Made by a program: the position numbers and the translations under genes | The notes under the pieces: generated by a model | Told to the model about the DNA's origin: nothing | Database searches by the model: none | What the model saw: the letters and a program-made list of their open reading frames with translations, nothing else | Source of the DNA: Peptacetobacter sp. | GTDB lineage: Bacteria; Bacillota; Clostridia; Peptostreptococcales; Peptostreptococcaceae | DNA: 64,000 bases | NCBI RefSeq assembly: GCF_029264495.1 | Contig: NZ_JARIBH010000040.1 | Location: forward strand, 22,256 to 86,255 | Direction of reading: 5' to 3' | Part shown: piece by piece, positions 1 through 9,800 of the stretch | Layout: each line of letters opens with the position of its first letter | Numbering within the stretch: the stretch's first letter is position 1

Positions 1-1
1 A

Positions 2-1075
2 AAAGATGAAAAAACAGTTCTTTTTGATACTGCTAAAAAAGAGTTTAAAGATGAATTTTTATCAAATTTAAAAGAATTAACAGATATAAACGATATAGAT
101 TATGTTGTAGTTCATCATACAGAACCAGACCACGCTGGAAGTCTTAAAGCTTTATTAGAATTAAATCCTAATATAGAAGTTTATTGTACTAGAGCTGCAA
201 AACTTTATCTTGATAGTCAATTAAATATGGAATTTAAGGCACATGTTGTTAAAGATGGAGAAACTCTTAATATAGGAAAAAGAACACTTACTTTTATTCA
301 TGCTCCTTTCCTTCATTGGGTTGATACAATGTTTACTTATGATGAATATGATAAAGTTTTATTTACTTGTGATGCTTTCGGTGCACATTATGCTTGTACA
401 AGTTTAGATGAATCTGATCATAATGATTATCATAAAGCTAATAAATTATATTATGATTGCATAGTTAAACCATTTGCTAAACATGTTTTAACTGCTTTAG
501 ATAAAGTTAAAAAATTAAATTTAGATTTTGATACAATATTAACTTCTCATGGTCCTATATTAGATAGAAATATAGCCCATATAATTGCAATGTATTCAAA
601 ATGGTCTAAAGATACTGTTGAAGCAACTAAAAAAGATAGAGTTTCTATATTCTACTTATCTGCATATGGAAATACATTAGCGATGTCTAAAAAAATAGCT
701 GAAGGACTTAAATCAGAAGGTGTTGATGTTGAAATATTTGATTTAGAAACTACTCCTCTTGATAAAGTTCATGATGCTTTAATATCTTCTAAAGGTATTA
801 TGCTTGGATCTCCTACAATAAATAAAACTATGGTTAAACCTATGTGGGATTTCTTCTCTATTGTTGATCCTGTTGCAAATACTGGTAAACTTGCAGCTGT
901 ATTCGGTTCTTATGGCTGGAGTGGAGAAGGTATATCTATTGCTCAAGCAAACGCAAAAGCAGTAGGATTTAAAATGCCTCTTGACCCACTTAAAAAGAAA
1001 TTCTCACCATCAGAAGAAACTTTTGAAGATTGTTTAGAATTTGGTGTAAACTTTGCAAAAAATTTAGGTTTATAA
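2..1075 (+). CDS. A-type flavodiiron protein (FprA family), 5' end outside window
   Basis: The reading frame is open from base 2, so the gene starts before the window. The visible 357 residues carry the metallo-beta-lactamase-fold diiron core (the HHTEPDH motif, then FLHWVD, CDAFGAH and SHGP, which supply the His/Asp/Glu ligands) followed by a flavodoxin domain with an AYGNT phosphate loop near two thirds of the protein. Known function of the family: reduction of O2 and/or NO at the diiron site using electrons from FMN, a cytoplasmic protection system of anaerobes. No rubredoxin domain is fused at the C-terminus, so an external electron donor is expected. It faces the rodA operon convergently, with a shared terminator between them. 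Confidence 0.93.
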   Translation, partial: KDEKTVLFDTAKKEFKDEFLSNLKELTDINDIDYVVVHHTEPDHAGSLKALLELNPNIEVYCTRAAKLYLDSQLNMEFKAHVVKDGETLNIGKRTLTFIHAPFLHWVDTMFTYDEYDKVLFTCDAFGAHYACTSLDESDHNDYHKANKLYYDCIVKPFAKHVLTALDKVKKLNLDFDTILTSHGPILDRNIAHIIAMYSKWSKDTVEATKKDRVSIFYLSAYGNTLAMSKKIAEGLKSEGVDVEIFDLETTPLDKVHDALISSKGIMLGSPTINKTMVKPMWDFFSIVDPVANTGKLAAVFGSYGWSGEGISIAQANAKAVGFKMPLDPLKKKFSPSEETFEDCLEFGVNFAKNLGL

Positions 1076-1128
1076 TATTTAAATAATTTTTATAGTATAT
1101 AAATTTAAATAAACAATATTAATTATAT

Positions 1129-1167
1129 AAAAAAAGAGTTATCTTTATAAAAGATAACTCTTTTTTT
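1129..1167 (+). terminator. Bidirectional intrinsic terminator between flavodiiron gene and rodA
   Basis: A 10-bp perfect stem (1136-1145 with 1151-1160), loop of 5, is flanked by seven A on the left and seven T on the right, so it can end transcription in both directions. It lies between two convergent genes and overlaps the rodA stop codon. Confidence 0.9.
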
Positions 1168-2287
1168 AGAAGTTTATTTTTTTTCTTCTCATATATATAT
1201 TCATAACTAATCCTAAATTTGCCATAGATGTAAGCATTGAACTACCACCGTAACTAACAAAAGGCAATGTTACACCTGTTACAGGTATAACTGCTACTGT
1301 CATTCCTATATTTTGTATTATTTGATATCCAAACATTCCAAGTACACCTATTGCTATCAAAGTTCCATAAAAATCTCTAGCTTGTTGTGCTGCATATATA
1401 ATCCTAAATATAAAGGCTATATATAGACCTATTAAAATTGTCATACCTATCGCACCAAGTTCTTCTCCAACTACAGCAAATATAAAGTCAGAATCTTGTA
1501 CCGGTAAGAAATCTTCTTGGTTTTGACTTCCCTGATAAAGACCTTTACCTGTTATACCTCCAGATCCAATTGCTATTAAGGATTGCATAACTTGATAGTT
1601 CCCTTTTAAAGTAACATCTTCTGGATGTAAAAATGCTTCTATTCTTACTTTTTGATGGTCTGCCATAAGCATATACATTATAGGCATCATAGCTATTACT
1701 ATTATAATCGTTCTTTTTATTATTTTGCTATCTAATCCAGCTGTGAATAACATTGCTGCTATTATACACATAAAAACAAGTGCTGTTCCAAGGTCTGGCT
1801 GTGCTAATAATAAACCTAAAAATGGTATTGCATACACGATTAAAGGCATTATATCTTTCAAAGTTCTCAATCTATCTCTTTTAGATTCTACTATTTTTGC
1901 ATAACTAAGTATAAAGGTAAGTTTTACAATTTCTGAGGTTTGTAAATCTAGTGGTCCTAATTTTAACCAAGATCTAGCTCCTCCTCTTTCCGCCCCTATA
2001 CCAGGTATTAAAACTACTGCAAGAAGAATCAAACTCACAAGATATAATTCTTTATAATATTTTCCAATTAAAGTATAGTCAACTAATAATATTAGTCCTA
2101 TAATAATTGCTCCCATTCCAAACGCTGCACATTGTTTACCTATTTGGAAAAGAGCCCTTGTTGAATTTGTATTTAAATGAGTCGCACTACTCAATATAAC
2201 AAGACCAAATCCAAATATCATAAGAACTATTGCAATTAATTTCCAATCTAATTGTTTAATTAATTTTAAACTTGATTTGTAATTCAC
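1166..2287 (-). CDS. rodA: RodA, SEDS-family peptidoglycan glycosyltransferase
   Basis: This is a 373-aa polytopic membrane protein with about ten hydrophobic segments. SEDS hallmarks are visible: LGPLDLQTSEIVK (the QPSE-type loop), AQPDLGTALV, and the C-terminal VTLPFVSYGGSSML. SEDS proteins polymerise lipid II into glycan strands together with a class B PBP. It closes the mreBCD-PBP-minCDE run, so RodA (elongation) is more likely than FtsW, although the min neighbours leave some doubt. The start is a GTG at 2287 preceded by AAAGGACGG at about 10 nt. Confidence 0.88.
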   Translation of the reverse strand: MNYKSSLKLIKQLDWKLIAIVLMIFGFGLVILSSATHLNTNSTRALFQIGKQCAAFGMGAIIIGLILLVDYTLIGKYYKELYLVSLILLAVVLIPGIGAERGGARSWLKLGPLDLQTSEIVKLTFILSYAKIVESKRDRLRTLKDIMPLIVYAIPFLGLLLAQPDLGTALVFMCIIAAMLFTAGLDSKIIKRTIIIVIAMMPIMYMLMADHQKVRIEAFLHPEDVTLKGNYQVMQSLIAIGSGGITGKGLYQGSQNQEDFLPVQDSDFIFAVVGEELGAIGMTILIGLYIAFIFRIIYAAQQARDFYGTLIAIGVLGMFGYQIIQNIGMTVAVIPVTGVTLPFVSYGGSSMLTSMANLGLVMNIYMRRKKINF

Positions 2288-2342
2288 CTAAATATCACCG
2301 TCCTTTTATTTAAGCTTTTGACTTAAACTAAGACCTAATTAT

Positions 2343-2624
2343 TTATACTCTTCCTTTTAATGCTTTTAAAGGAATATTTGCTACAAGTGCAGACACTGGT
2401 TTATCAGTATCTTCCCCTCTGCATTTAGACATTTTTATTTCAAGTCCCTCTTTGTCTATTTCTGCATACTTAGATATAACTTCAATTATATCATTTTGTA
2501 TTAACTCTACAAGCTCCGGAGAGCAGTCCACTCTATCGTGAACTAATACTAATTTAAGTCTTTCTTTAGCTATATTTTTACTAGATTTTTTATCATTTGA
2601 AAAACTTTTAAATATATCGAACAC
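2343..2624 (-). CDS. minE: MinE, topological specificity factor of the Min system
   Basis: The product is 93 aa, the usual MinE length. The N-terminal anti-MinCD segment (AKERLKLVLVHDR) is recognisable, followed by the dimerisation part with ELIQNDIIEVISKYAEID. MinE stimulates MinD ATPase and drives pole-to-pole oscillation that keeps the MinC inhibitor away from midcell. The start is GTG, with AGGGAG upstream. It lies 20 nt after minD, so translation is probably coupled within the operon. Finding MinE rather than only MinCD in a Gram-positive fits Clostridia. Confidence 0.93.
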   Translation of the reverse strand: MFDIFKSFSNDKKSSKNIAKERLKLVLVHDRVDCSPELVELIQNDIIEVISKYAEIDKEGLEIKMSKCRGEDTDKPVSALVANIPLKALKGRV

Positions 2625-2644
2625 TAATTATTCACTCCCTATAT

Positions 2645-3436
2645 TTATTTTGAAAAAACTCTTTTTAATTTTTGAAGGAAGCTTTCTTCTATTCTTAAAT
2701 CTAATAGAGGTATTTCTTCTCCCATTATTCTTGCTGCAATATTTTTGTATGCTTGTCCTGCTTTAGATTTAGGATCCATTATGGCTGCTTCACCTTTATT
2801 AGTAGATATAATTACAGTTTCATCATCTGGAATCATACCTATTAATTCTATCCGTAAAATTTCAACAATATCATCTTTATCCATCATATCGCCTCGTTCT
2901 ACCATATCATATCTAACTCTATTTATAGCCAATTTTATATCAGATATTTCATTTGCTTCAAGTAATCCTATTATTCTATCTGCATCTCTAACTGCAGAAA
3001 CTTCTGGATTTGTTATTACAATAGCCTTATCTGCACCAGCTATAGCATTTTTAAATCCTTGTTCTATTCCCGCTGGACAATCTATTAATATATAATCAAA
3101 ACTTTCTCTAAGCTGAGTGCAAAGTTTTTTCATTTGTTCTGGAGAAATTGCATCTTTATCTCTTGTTTGAGCAGCTGGTATCAAGTATAAATTTTCAAAT
3201 CTTTTATCTTTTATTAAAGCTTGTTTTAATTTGCAATTTTCTTCAACAACATCTACTATATCATAAACAATTCTGTTTTCAAGTCCCATTACAACATCTA
3301 AATTTCTAAGTCCTATATCAGCATCTAAAACTACAGTTTTTTTCCCTCTAAGACTAAGTGCTGTACCTACATTTGCGACAGTAGTGGTTTTACCAACACC
3401 ACCCTTTCCTGAAGTTATAACTATTACTTCTCCCAT
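2645..3436 (-). CDS. minD: MinD, septum-site-determining ATPase
   Basis: ParA/MRP-type P-loop ATPase with the deviant Walker A motif GKGGVGKTT close to the N-terminus. The protein ends in a short amphipathic helix (ESFLQKLKRVFSK), the membrane-targeting sequence typical of MinD. It recruits MinC to the membrane and is cycled by MinE. I chose ATG 3436 (263 aa), which has GGGGTG about 6-8 nt upstream; an in-frame extension to 3469 would overlap the end of minC and adds residues not typical of the family. Confidence 0.95.
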   Translation of the reverse strand: MGEVIVITSGKGGVGKTTTVANVGTALSLRGKKTVVLDADIGLRNLDVVMGLENRIVYDIVDVVEENCKLKQALIKDKRFENLYLIPAAQTRDKDAISPEQMKKLCTQLRESFDYILIDCPAGIEQGFKNAIAGADKAIVITNPEVSAVRDADRIIGLLEANEISDIKLAINRVRYDMVERGDMMDKDDIVEILRIELIGMIPDDETVIISTNKGEAAIMDPKSKAGQAYKNIAARIMGEEIPLLDLRIEESFLQKLKRVFSK

Positions 3437-3458
3437 TTTATTCACCCCACACATAAAT

Positions 3459-4232
3459 TTATTTACCAATTTGTGTTTCTAATATTATTCTATTTTCTGA
3501 AATAAAGGCTATTTCTGATTCTACCTTATCATTAACTTCATCTGATATTTCATTTTCTTCTGGTGCTTCAGCAATAACATCTGCAATTTGAAGAATAGTT
3601 GGACTCAAATTCTTAGCAGCTATATATGAAGATTTATCTCCGTCAGAACCTGCATGTACAAATCCAAATAAATTTCCAAATACAACTACATTTCCAGCTG
3701 CTACTGCTTTTGCACCTACATTCATATTTCCCATTATAAGAATATCTTTTCCAGAAACTATTTTAGAACCAGAATTCATATCAGACATTACAACTACATT
3801 TCCATCTGATTCTATAAAATCTCCAGATCTCATTTTACTTATATATTTAGTATATATTTTTTTCATTTCTATTGAAATATCATCTTCACTTTTTTTACTA
3901 CTTTCTTCAATAAGTTTATTTTCTTGAATCTTTATATCATCTTTTTGTTTTTTATTTATTTTATATTTTTCATCTTCAGGATTATAAATATCTATATTGA
4001 ACTTTGTAGTAATTAATTTTTTCAAATTATCTTTATTTTCTTCTGGTAAAAACTCTGATTCTATTTTATAAATTTTAGCACCTTCAAAAAATGATTTTGA
4101 TGATTCTATTTTAGATATAACTGATTTTACAATAAAATCATAATCTTTTTCATCTTTTAAATCAATTATTATCCCTTTTTTACTTCCTTTAAATTCTATT
4201 TTTTCATATTCTGAATTCTTCAAAATATCCAT
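3459..4232 (-). CDS. minC: MinC, septum-formation inhibitor
   Basis: 257 aa. The C-terminal half (from about residue 130) is the beta-helical MinC domain, with MRSGDFIESDGNVVVM followed by GDV/GNV-type turns and FGFVHAG. The N-terminal FtsZ-inhibitory domain begins with IEFKGSKKGIII. The two are joined by a Lys/Glu-rich linker (about residues 85-125) that is probably flexible. Start choice is uncertain: GGAGG lies directly against ATG 4232 with no spacing, while the TTG codon at 4223 has GGAGG at 9 nt and may be the true start (254 aa). Confidence 0.92.
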   Translation of the reverse strand: MDILKNSEYEKIEFKGSKKGIIIDLKDEKDYDFIVKSVISKIESSKSFFEGAKIYKIESEFLPEENKDNLKKLITTKFNIDIYNPEDEKYKINKKQKDDIKIQENKLIEESSKKSEDDISIEMKKIYTKYISKMRSGDFIESDGNVVVMSDMNSGSKIVSGKDILIMGNMNVGAKAVAAGNVVVFGNLFGFVHAGSDGDKSSYIAAKNLSPTILQIADVIAEAPEENEISDEVNDKVESEIAFISENRIILETQIGK

Positions 4233-4262
4233 CCTCCAAAATGTGCATTCTTAATCTCAAAA

Positions 4263-7200
4263 TTAATTTTTAGCTTTTACACCATAATTTACCTGTTTTT
4301 CAGATTCTTCCTGCTGTTTTTTTTCTAGATACTGTTTTTCTTGTTCTTTTGTCATATTTAACTTTTGTTCTTTTGTTAATTGTCCATTATTATTTAAAAG
4401 ACCAAAGTACTGACCTAAAACTTCTCTAACTGGGAACATAGAATAAACACTACTATCACCTTGTGGTATCATACATACTACTGCAATTTCTGGATCGTCT
4501 GCAGGAGCAAAGGCAACACTCCATGTGAATGTTCCATAATCATCTTTAAATCTATCGATTTGTTCGTCTGTTAAAGTCGGTTTAAGTTCTTTTATTGCTT
4601 TTCTTAAGTATTGAGAATTTATTTTATCAGTATCTTCAAGTTTAACTTCTATTTTTTTAGATAGTTGTTTTTCAATTTCTTCTTTTTCTTCTTTTTTTAT
4701 AGACTTATCTTTTAATTTATTCTCTAATTCTTTTCTTTTTTCTTTAGATAATTCTTTTTCTTTTTTCGCTTTCATTTTATTTGCAAGTTTTTCAGCTTGT
4801 TTAATATCAACGCCATAAGAAGATGCATGAGATTTTAAGTATTGATACTCATTAGCTGTTGGTATTTTACCTGTCATTTCTGCTGATCCAGTTTTTGCTG
4901 CAACTGGTATTGGGAACTTAGACATTACTTTTGAACCAGTCCCTTTTGTAGCAACAAGCTTCATACCTTTAGTTAATTCTTTAAGTGATTCTGGATTTTT
5001 AAACGCTATTTTTTCTTTTTCTTTATTTTTATCAATTGTTACTGAACTATAATCACTAGAAACTATTTTATCAACTACTGATATATCTACTAAATATCCT
5101 CCATTAGCTATTGCTGCAACATATCTAGCTACCTGTGCTGGTGTATATGCATTTTCACCCTGACCTATACTAAGGTTGAAGGTATCACCAGTTCCCCACT
5201 TAGCTGAATTGAAATAGCTATATACTACTAAATCTGCTATTTCTTCAACTTTATCTTCTTTTACTTTTAATTTTCTTAATCTATCCATAGTCTCAACTCT
5301 TCCAGGTGTTTTTTCTTCACCTGACCAACTGACTATTTTGTCGATTCTTTTTTCATATTCATCTTTGTTTTTAGCTCTATTTATATCAGAAAAATCATTA
5401 GCCATTCTTTTATCTATATCAGCTCTTAACATATTTTGAACTGATTTTAATTTATCTCCAGTATTAGGAACTCTTCCAGCACTTTCTCCGATTTCGTCAT
5501 CAAGACCCACTTTTTTATCAAAACCAAATAACTTAGCATATTTTAATATTTTTTCAGCACCCATATCAATATTTAAATCTTTATTAAGCATCCAGTTTCT
5601 TCCACTTCCTAATACAAAGAAATATATATTACATGATTCTTGTATTGCTTTGTATAAATTTGTCTGTCCGTGATTTCCGTGACCGTGGTTCCATACGTAA
5701 TCCCCAAAAGTTTTAGTTCCAAATCTAATCACACCTGGGTCATTTATTGTATAACTAGGTTTTAGTCCACTTTCTAAAGCTGCCATTCCTGTAACCATCT
5801 TAAATGCAGATCCTGGCTGGAATGCACCATGAGTAGCTAAATTTATTAAAGCATTTGGAGCAAGAGTATCATTTTGATTTTCAGGTTGTAATGCTTTATA
5901 ATCTTCTGTGCTAATTCCATTTGCAAATTTGTTCGGATCGAAGTCAGGATAACTCGCCATAGCCAATGTATCTCCAGTTTTTACATCTATAGCTATAATA
6001 GCTCCTGATTTTGCTTTAGGTACTGCCCCAGCACTTGCATCACCCAATTTACTATTAAGTGTTGCACCTGATTGTGCTTTTTTAATAACTTGTGTCAGAG
6101 CATCCTGTGCTACTTTCTGTAACTCCATATCAAAACTTAAATAAACTGTATCTCCAGAAACTGGTTCTTTTGAATCTAGTTCTCCACTTATACGTCCAAA
6201 AGCATCTACCTGTACTTGCTTATATCCATCTTTTCCTTTTAAGCGTTTTTCATAGTATTTTTCTATACCAGATAGCCCTACCATATCTTCTTTACTATAT
6301 CCTTCTTTTAAGTAATCATCTATTTTTACAGAAGGTATTTTACCTAAATATCCTATGACGTGAGATGCCAATTCTTTATTTGGATAATATCTAACTGGTT
6401 GAGAATCTACACTTACTCCAGGTAAATTTATAGAATTTTCCTCTATTTGTGCGATTGTATTTTCCTTTACATTTTTTGCAATTGTAACAGGATTATACTG
6501 TGAATAACCTTGTGATTTAACCAAATCTTTTACTAACATTATCTTTCTAGCATCTTGGTTATTCATATCTTTATCTATATTCATTTTTTTACTATTTCTT
6601 AATTCTACAAATGCTTCTCTTGCTGTGGCTGTTTTATCTATTTTATATGATTCTAGCCAATCATATTTATCTCTTTGATCTGTAAATAGCCATTTACTTA
6701 CTAATATAGGTGGATAATATCCCTTTTCGTTTAATTTTGATTGTAGTTCAACTGGATCTAAATCTCTATCTTCTCTTTTAAGTGTCCCTTCAGATATCAA
6801 TCTATCTACAATTTCATAAAATGTCTTTTTTGCATTATATTTAAGTGGAATATTATTATCTTTTTTATAGTCGTTTATTGATTTATCAAATGTATAAAAA
6901 TAATTTCCATTTTCCATATATATTGGAAATTCATCTATATATTCTTCTTTATTTTTTTCAAGAAGATTTATTATATTTAAAGCTATATCATTTGAAGTGA
7001 ATTTAGACTTTTCATCTTTGTCCCTTTTGTTTAGACTATCTCCTGATATTTTAACTGCAAACTGATTCTTATTTCCTGCTAGAAGTCTTCCATATCTATC
7101 TCTTATTTCACCTCTTGGTGCTTCTATTGTAAGATTTTTATATGTTTTATTTTCTGCAAGTTCTGTATAATGCTGATTTTTTACAGTTGTAAGATATAAT

Positions 7201-7283
7201 ATTTTAGCTAATATTACAGCAAAAACAACAAGCACTATTTTTTTTATAGTGTCGAGCCTTGGTATATTTTTCTTTTCTTCCAT
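4263..7283 (-). CDS. Class B penicillin-binding protein (PBP2/MrdA-like transpeptidase) with large insertions
   Basis: 1006 aa, much longer than the roughly 600-700 aa of ordinary PBP2. There is one N-terminal membrane anchor (about residues 10-28), a dimerisation domain beginning EAPRGEIRDRYGR, and a transpeptidase domain with the acylation motif S492-A-F-K495, S550-C-N552 and K797-T-G799. About 80 extra residues sit between SCN and KTG, and about 90 highly charged, coiled-coil-like residues lie between KTG and the closing strand WSVAFAPADDPE. It cross-links peptidoglycan during elongation together with RodA. ATG 7283 has GGTGAT upstream, and the gene lies 11 nt after mreD. Confidence 0.92.
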   Translation of the reverse strand: MEEKKNIPRLDTIKKIVLVVFAVILAKILYLTTVKNQHYTELAENKTYKNLTIEAPRGEIRDRYGRLLAGNKNQFAVKISGDSLNKRDKDEKSKFTSNDIALNIINLLEKNKEEYIDEFPIYMENGNYFYTFDKSINDYKKDNNIPLKYNAKKTFYEIVDRLISEGTLKREDRDLDPVELQSKLNEKGYYPPILVSKWLFTDQRDKYDWLESYKIDKTATAREAFVELRNSKKMNIDKDMNNQDARKIMLVKDLVKSQGYSQYNPVTIAKNVKENTIAQIEENSINLPGVSVDSQPVRYYPNKELASHVIGYLGKIPSVKIDDYLKEGYSKEDMVGLSGIEKYYEKRLKGKDGYKQVQVDAFGRISGELDSKEPVSGDTVYLSFDMELQKVAQDALTQVIKKAQSGATLNSKLGDASAGAVPKAKSGAIIAIDVKTGDTLAMASYPDFDPNKFANGISTEDYKALQPENQNDTLAPNALINLATHGAFQPGSAFKMVTGMAALESGLKPSYTINDPGVIRFGTKTFGDYVWNHGHGNHGQTNLYKAIQESCNIYFFVLGSGRNWMLNKDLNIDMGAEKILKYAKLFGFDKKVGLDDEIGESAGRVPNTGDKLKSVQNMLRADIDKRMANDFSDINRAKNKDEYEKRIDKIVSWSGEEKTPGRVETMDRLRKLKVKEDKVEEIADLVVYSYFNSAKWGTGDTFNLSIGQGENAYTPAQVARYVAAIANGGYLVDISVVDKIVSSDYSSVTIDKNKEKEKIAFKNPESLKELTKGMKLVATKGTGSKVMSKFPIPVAAKTGSAEMTGKIPTANEYQYLKSHASSYGVDIKQAEKLANKMKAKKEKELSKEKRKELENKLKDKSIKKEEKEEIEKQLSKKIEVKLEDTDKINSQYLRKAIKELKPTLTDEQIDRFKDDYGTFTWSVAFAPADDPEIAVVCMIPQGDSSVYSMFPVREVLGQYFGLLNNNGQLTKEQKLNMTKEQEKQYLEKKQQEESEKQVNYGVKAKN

Positions 7284-7294
7284 AAAATCACCAA

Positions 7295-7783
7295 CTATTC
7301 TTTACTTAGTTTCATAATAATTCCACCAAATAATTTATATATTAAATACCCTATAATAGTGTTTAATATTGGAAGTATTATAAATCCTTTTAAAATCATT
7401 ATTAAAAATCCATCAGTTTTATAAGCTATAAGAGATGCTATAATCATTACTAATGATTGAAAAACTGTGGATATAGCTATTAAAGCCATTATCATACTAG
7501 TACTATTTATATAAAAATTCTTTTTATAGTGAGATATTGTATATGATATAACAGATAGTATAAGTGCATTTATTCCAACTATACCACCTACTGTGATATC
7601 AATTATAAACCCTAAAAGCAATCCTATTACACTTGCTTCTATTTCATCTATATAAAGAGATGACATAACTAGTACTGGCAAAAGTATACTAAAAGTTACT
7701 CCAAATATATCAATATAATTTATGATACTATTTTGAATAATTATAAGAAGAACTCCAGTAATAAAAAGCACTAATCTCTTCAT
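7295..7783 (-). CDS. mreD: MreD, rod-shape-determining membrane protein
   Basis: 162-aa integral membrane protein with about five hydrophobic segments and the MreD pattern LLLGFIIDITVGGIVGINAL. MreD links MreC, RodA and PBP2 in the elongasome. Identification rests on size, topology and its position between mreC and the PBP gene; primary sequence conservation in this family is low. It is 12 nt downstream of mreC. Confidence 0.9.
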   Translation of the reverse strand: MKRLVLFITGVLLIIIQNSIINYIDIFGVTFSILLPVLVMSSLYIDEIEASVIGLLLGFIIDITVGGIVGINALILSVISYTISHYKKNFYINSTSMIMALIAISTVFQSLVMIIASLIAYKTDGFLIMILKGFIILPILNTIIGYLIYKLFGGIIMKLSKE

Positions 7784-7795
7784 AACATAATCTCC

Positions 7796-8677
7796 TTAAC
7801 TTATTTTTCTTGGTTTTATAATCATTACATCATCAATATCTTTAAAATTAACATATGGTTTTATGACTACTGATTTAAGAGATTTGTTCTTATCATCTAT
7901 AACTTTTTCTATTTCTCCAATAGGAATATCTTCAGGATATAATCCCATTCCTGATGTAACTATTGTATCACCTTGAACAACTTCATATCCAGAATCAAAC
8001 ATATAACCATTTAAAGTTCTATTACTTTCATATACTTTTTTATCTACTGCTGATGATGTATTACTTATAACACCTTTTGCTGCTGTATTATTTACTATTT
8101 TAAAACTTACTGCTGACTTGCTATCTAGTAAAGATATGGCTTTGCTACTATTTTTAGATACTTCGTATACTATACCTACTAGTCCTTTTCCATTTATAAC
8201 TATACTATTTTTTTCAACACCATCGTTTTTACCTACATTTACAACAAAAGACTCATACCAATTTCCATCATTTTTTTCTATTATTGTTCCTGATACTATG
8301 CTTTTCATTCTATCTGTACTAACATAGTTTAATCCCTTTTTAAGTTCTTCAAGAGAATCTACTTTTGCAGATTTAGAATTTAATTCTATAATCTTTGCTT
8401 TTAGTTTTTCATTTTCTTTTTCTAATTCTCTCATTTTATTTCCATTTTTTCTAAAATTTGTAAAATCAGATATCCCTTGTTTTATAAATTTAGAAGCTGA
8501 ATCTATAGGAGATGACGTTTTTGCGACTCCATCTGAAACAACACCTATAGAAAATGGAGACATTCCAGAATTTTTTATTGTAGATATGCCTACAATTCCA
8601 ATTAAAGTGATAGCAACTACAATAGTTGCTACCACTTTTAAATTAACTTTCTTTTTCTTAAATTTATCAAATTTCAA
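7796..8677 (-). CDS. mreC: MreC, rod-shape-determining protein
   Basis: 293 aa with one N-terminal transmembrane helix (about residues 14-34), a coiled coil (about 75-110, KMRELEKENEKLKAKI) and a C-terminal double beta-barrel containing IVNGKGLVGIV and VTSGMGLYPEDIPIG, which is the MreC signature. Outside the membrane it scaffolds PBP2 and RodA. It follows mreB by 14 nt in the operon. Confidence 0.95.
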   Translation of the reverse strand: MKFDKFKKKKVNLKVVATIVVAITLIGIVGISTIKNSGMSPFSIGVVSDGVAKTSSPIDSASKFIKQGISDFTNFRKNGNKMRELEKENEKLKAKIIELNSKSAKVDSLEELKKGLNYVSTDRMKSIVSGTIIEKNDGNWYESFVVNVGKNDGVEKNSIVINGKGLVGIVYEVSKNSSKAISLLDSKSAVSFKIVNNTAAKGVISNTSSAVDKKVYESNRTLNGYMFDSGYEVVQGDTIVTSGMGLYPEDIPIGEIEKVIDDKNKSLKSVVIKPYVNFKDIDDVMIIKPRKIS

Positions 8678-8691
8678 TTAAATCACCAACT

Positions 8692-9747
8692 TTATTTTCT
8701 AGCATTCATCATTAAAACTTTTTCAAATATTTCCTCATCTTCAACTGATTTACCTGTTCCTAAAGCAACACAGTCTAGAGGTGAATCTGCTATCTCAACT
8801 TTCATTCCTGTTTCTGATGCTATAAGTTTATCAAATCCTCTAAGTAATGCTCCTCCTCCAGTAAGCATAATTCCATTTTCCATTATATCTGATGCTAATT
8901 CTGGTGGAGTTTTTTCAAGTGTTGATTTTATTCCATCTATTATAGCATTTACAGGTTCTTTTAAAGCTTCTCTTACTTCTGTAGATGATATCATTATTGT
9001 TTTTGGTAATCCTGATATAAGGTCTCTACCTCTTATTTCCATTTCTTTTTCTTGATCATCTTTATAAGTTGATCCTATATTTATTTTTATATTTTCAGCT
9101 GTTCTTTCACCAATCATAAGGTTATATTCTTTTTTAACATATGCTACTATAGCATCGTCAAATTCATCTCCACCTATTCTTATAGATTTTGCTGCTACTA
9201 TACCTCCTAATGATATTACAGCTATTTCTGAAGTACCACCACCGATATCTACAACCATATTTCCTTCTGGTTCTTCAACCTTAAGACCTGCACCTATTGC
9301 AGCTGCCATTGGTTCTTCTATTAAGAAAGCGTCTTTTGTTCCTGCTTGTCTAGCAGCATCTTCTATCGCTCTTTTTTCAACTTCTGTAACTCCAAAAGGT
9401 ACACATATTGCAATTCTTGGACTTACAACACCTTTATTATCCGCTGCTTTTTGTATGAAATAGCTAATCATAGACTGAGTCACATCAAAATCCGCTATAA
9501 CACCATCTTTCATAGGTCTTATAGCTACTATATTTCCAGGTGTTCTACCTATCATTCTTTTAGCTTCTTCACCTACTGCTAAAACTTCTCTACTATCATC
9601 TCTTATAGCAACAACTGAAGGTTCTCTTAATACTATTCCCTGTCCTTTTATATAAACAAGAGTATTAGCAGTCCCTAAATCTATCCCCATATCTTTTGTC
9701 ATTTTTTGGAATCCACCAAATAATCCTTTTTTTTCTTTCTTTGCCAT
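8692..9747 (-). CDS. mreB: MreB, actin-like cytoskeletal ATPase
   Basis: 351 aa. The actin-fold phosphate loop [17 protein letters not shown], the second phosphate loop [14 protein letters not shown] and the adenosine loop [15 protein letters not shown] are all present. It polymerises under the membrane and orients lateral wall synthesis. About 18 residues precede the actin fold, rich in Lys and with an FGGFQKM stretch that may help membrane binding. ATG 9747 has GGAGAAG upstream. Confidence 0.97.
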   Translation of the reverse strand: MAKKEKKGLFGGFQKMTKDMGIDLGTANTLVYIKGQGIVLREPSVVAIRDDSREVLAVGEEAKRMIGRTPGNIVAIRPMKDGVIADFDVTQSMISYFIQKAADNKGVVSPRIAICVPFGVTEVEKRAIEDAARQAGTKDAFLIEEPMAAAIGAGLKVEEPEGNMVVDIGGGTSEIAVISLGGIVAAKSIRIGGDEFDDAIVAYVKKEYNLMIGERTAENIKINIGSTYKDDQEKEMEIRGRDLISGLPKTIMISSTEVREALKEPVNAIIDGIKSTLEKTPPELASDIMENGIMLTGGGALLRGFDKLIASETGMKVEIADSPLDCVALGTGKSVEDEEIFEKVLMMNARK

Positions 9748-9800
9748 TTTACTTCTCCTTCCAATCTTAAAAGTATAACTAAATTAACTAAAATACTTAA

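Noticed and set aside
2745..3095. Plus-strand open frame opposite minD
   Set aside because: A shadow of the minD frame in low-GC DNA. The same applies to the plus-strand frames opposite rnfE, rnfC, polA, mreB, sbcC, addA and addB; none has a start signal or recognisable domain.
4263..7283. Possible frameshift or fusion explaining the 1006-aa PBP
   Set aside because: SxxK, SxN and KTG motifs and the C-terminal strand are all in one frame with no stop, so the length comes from insertions.
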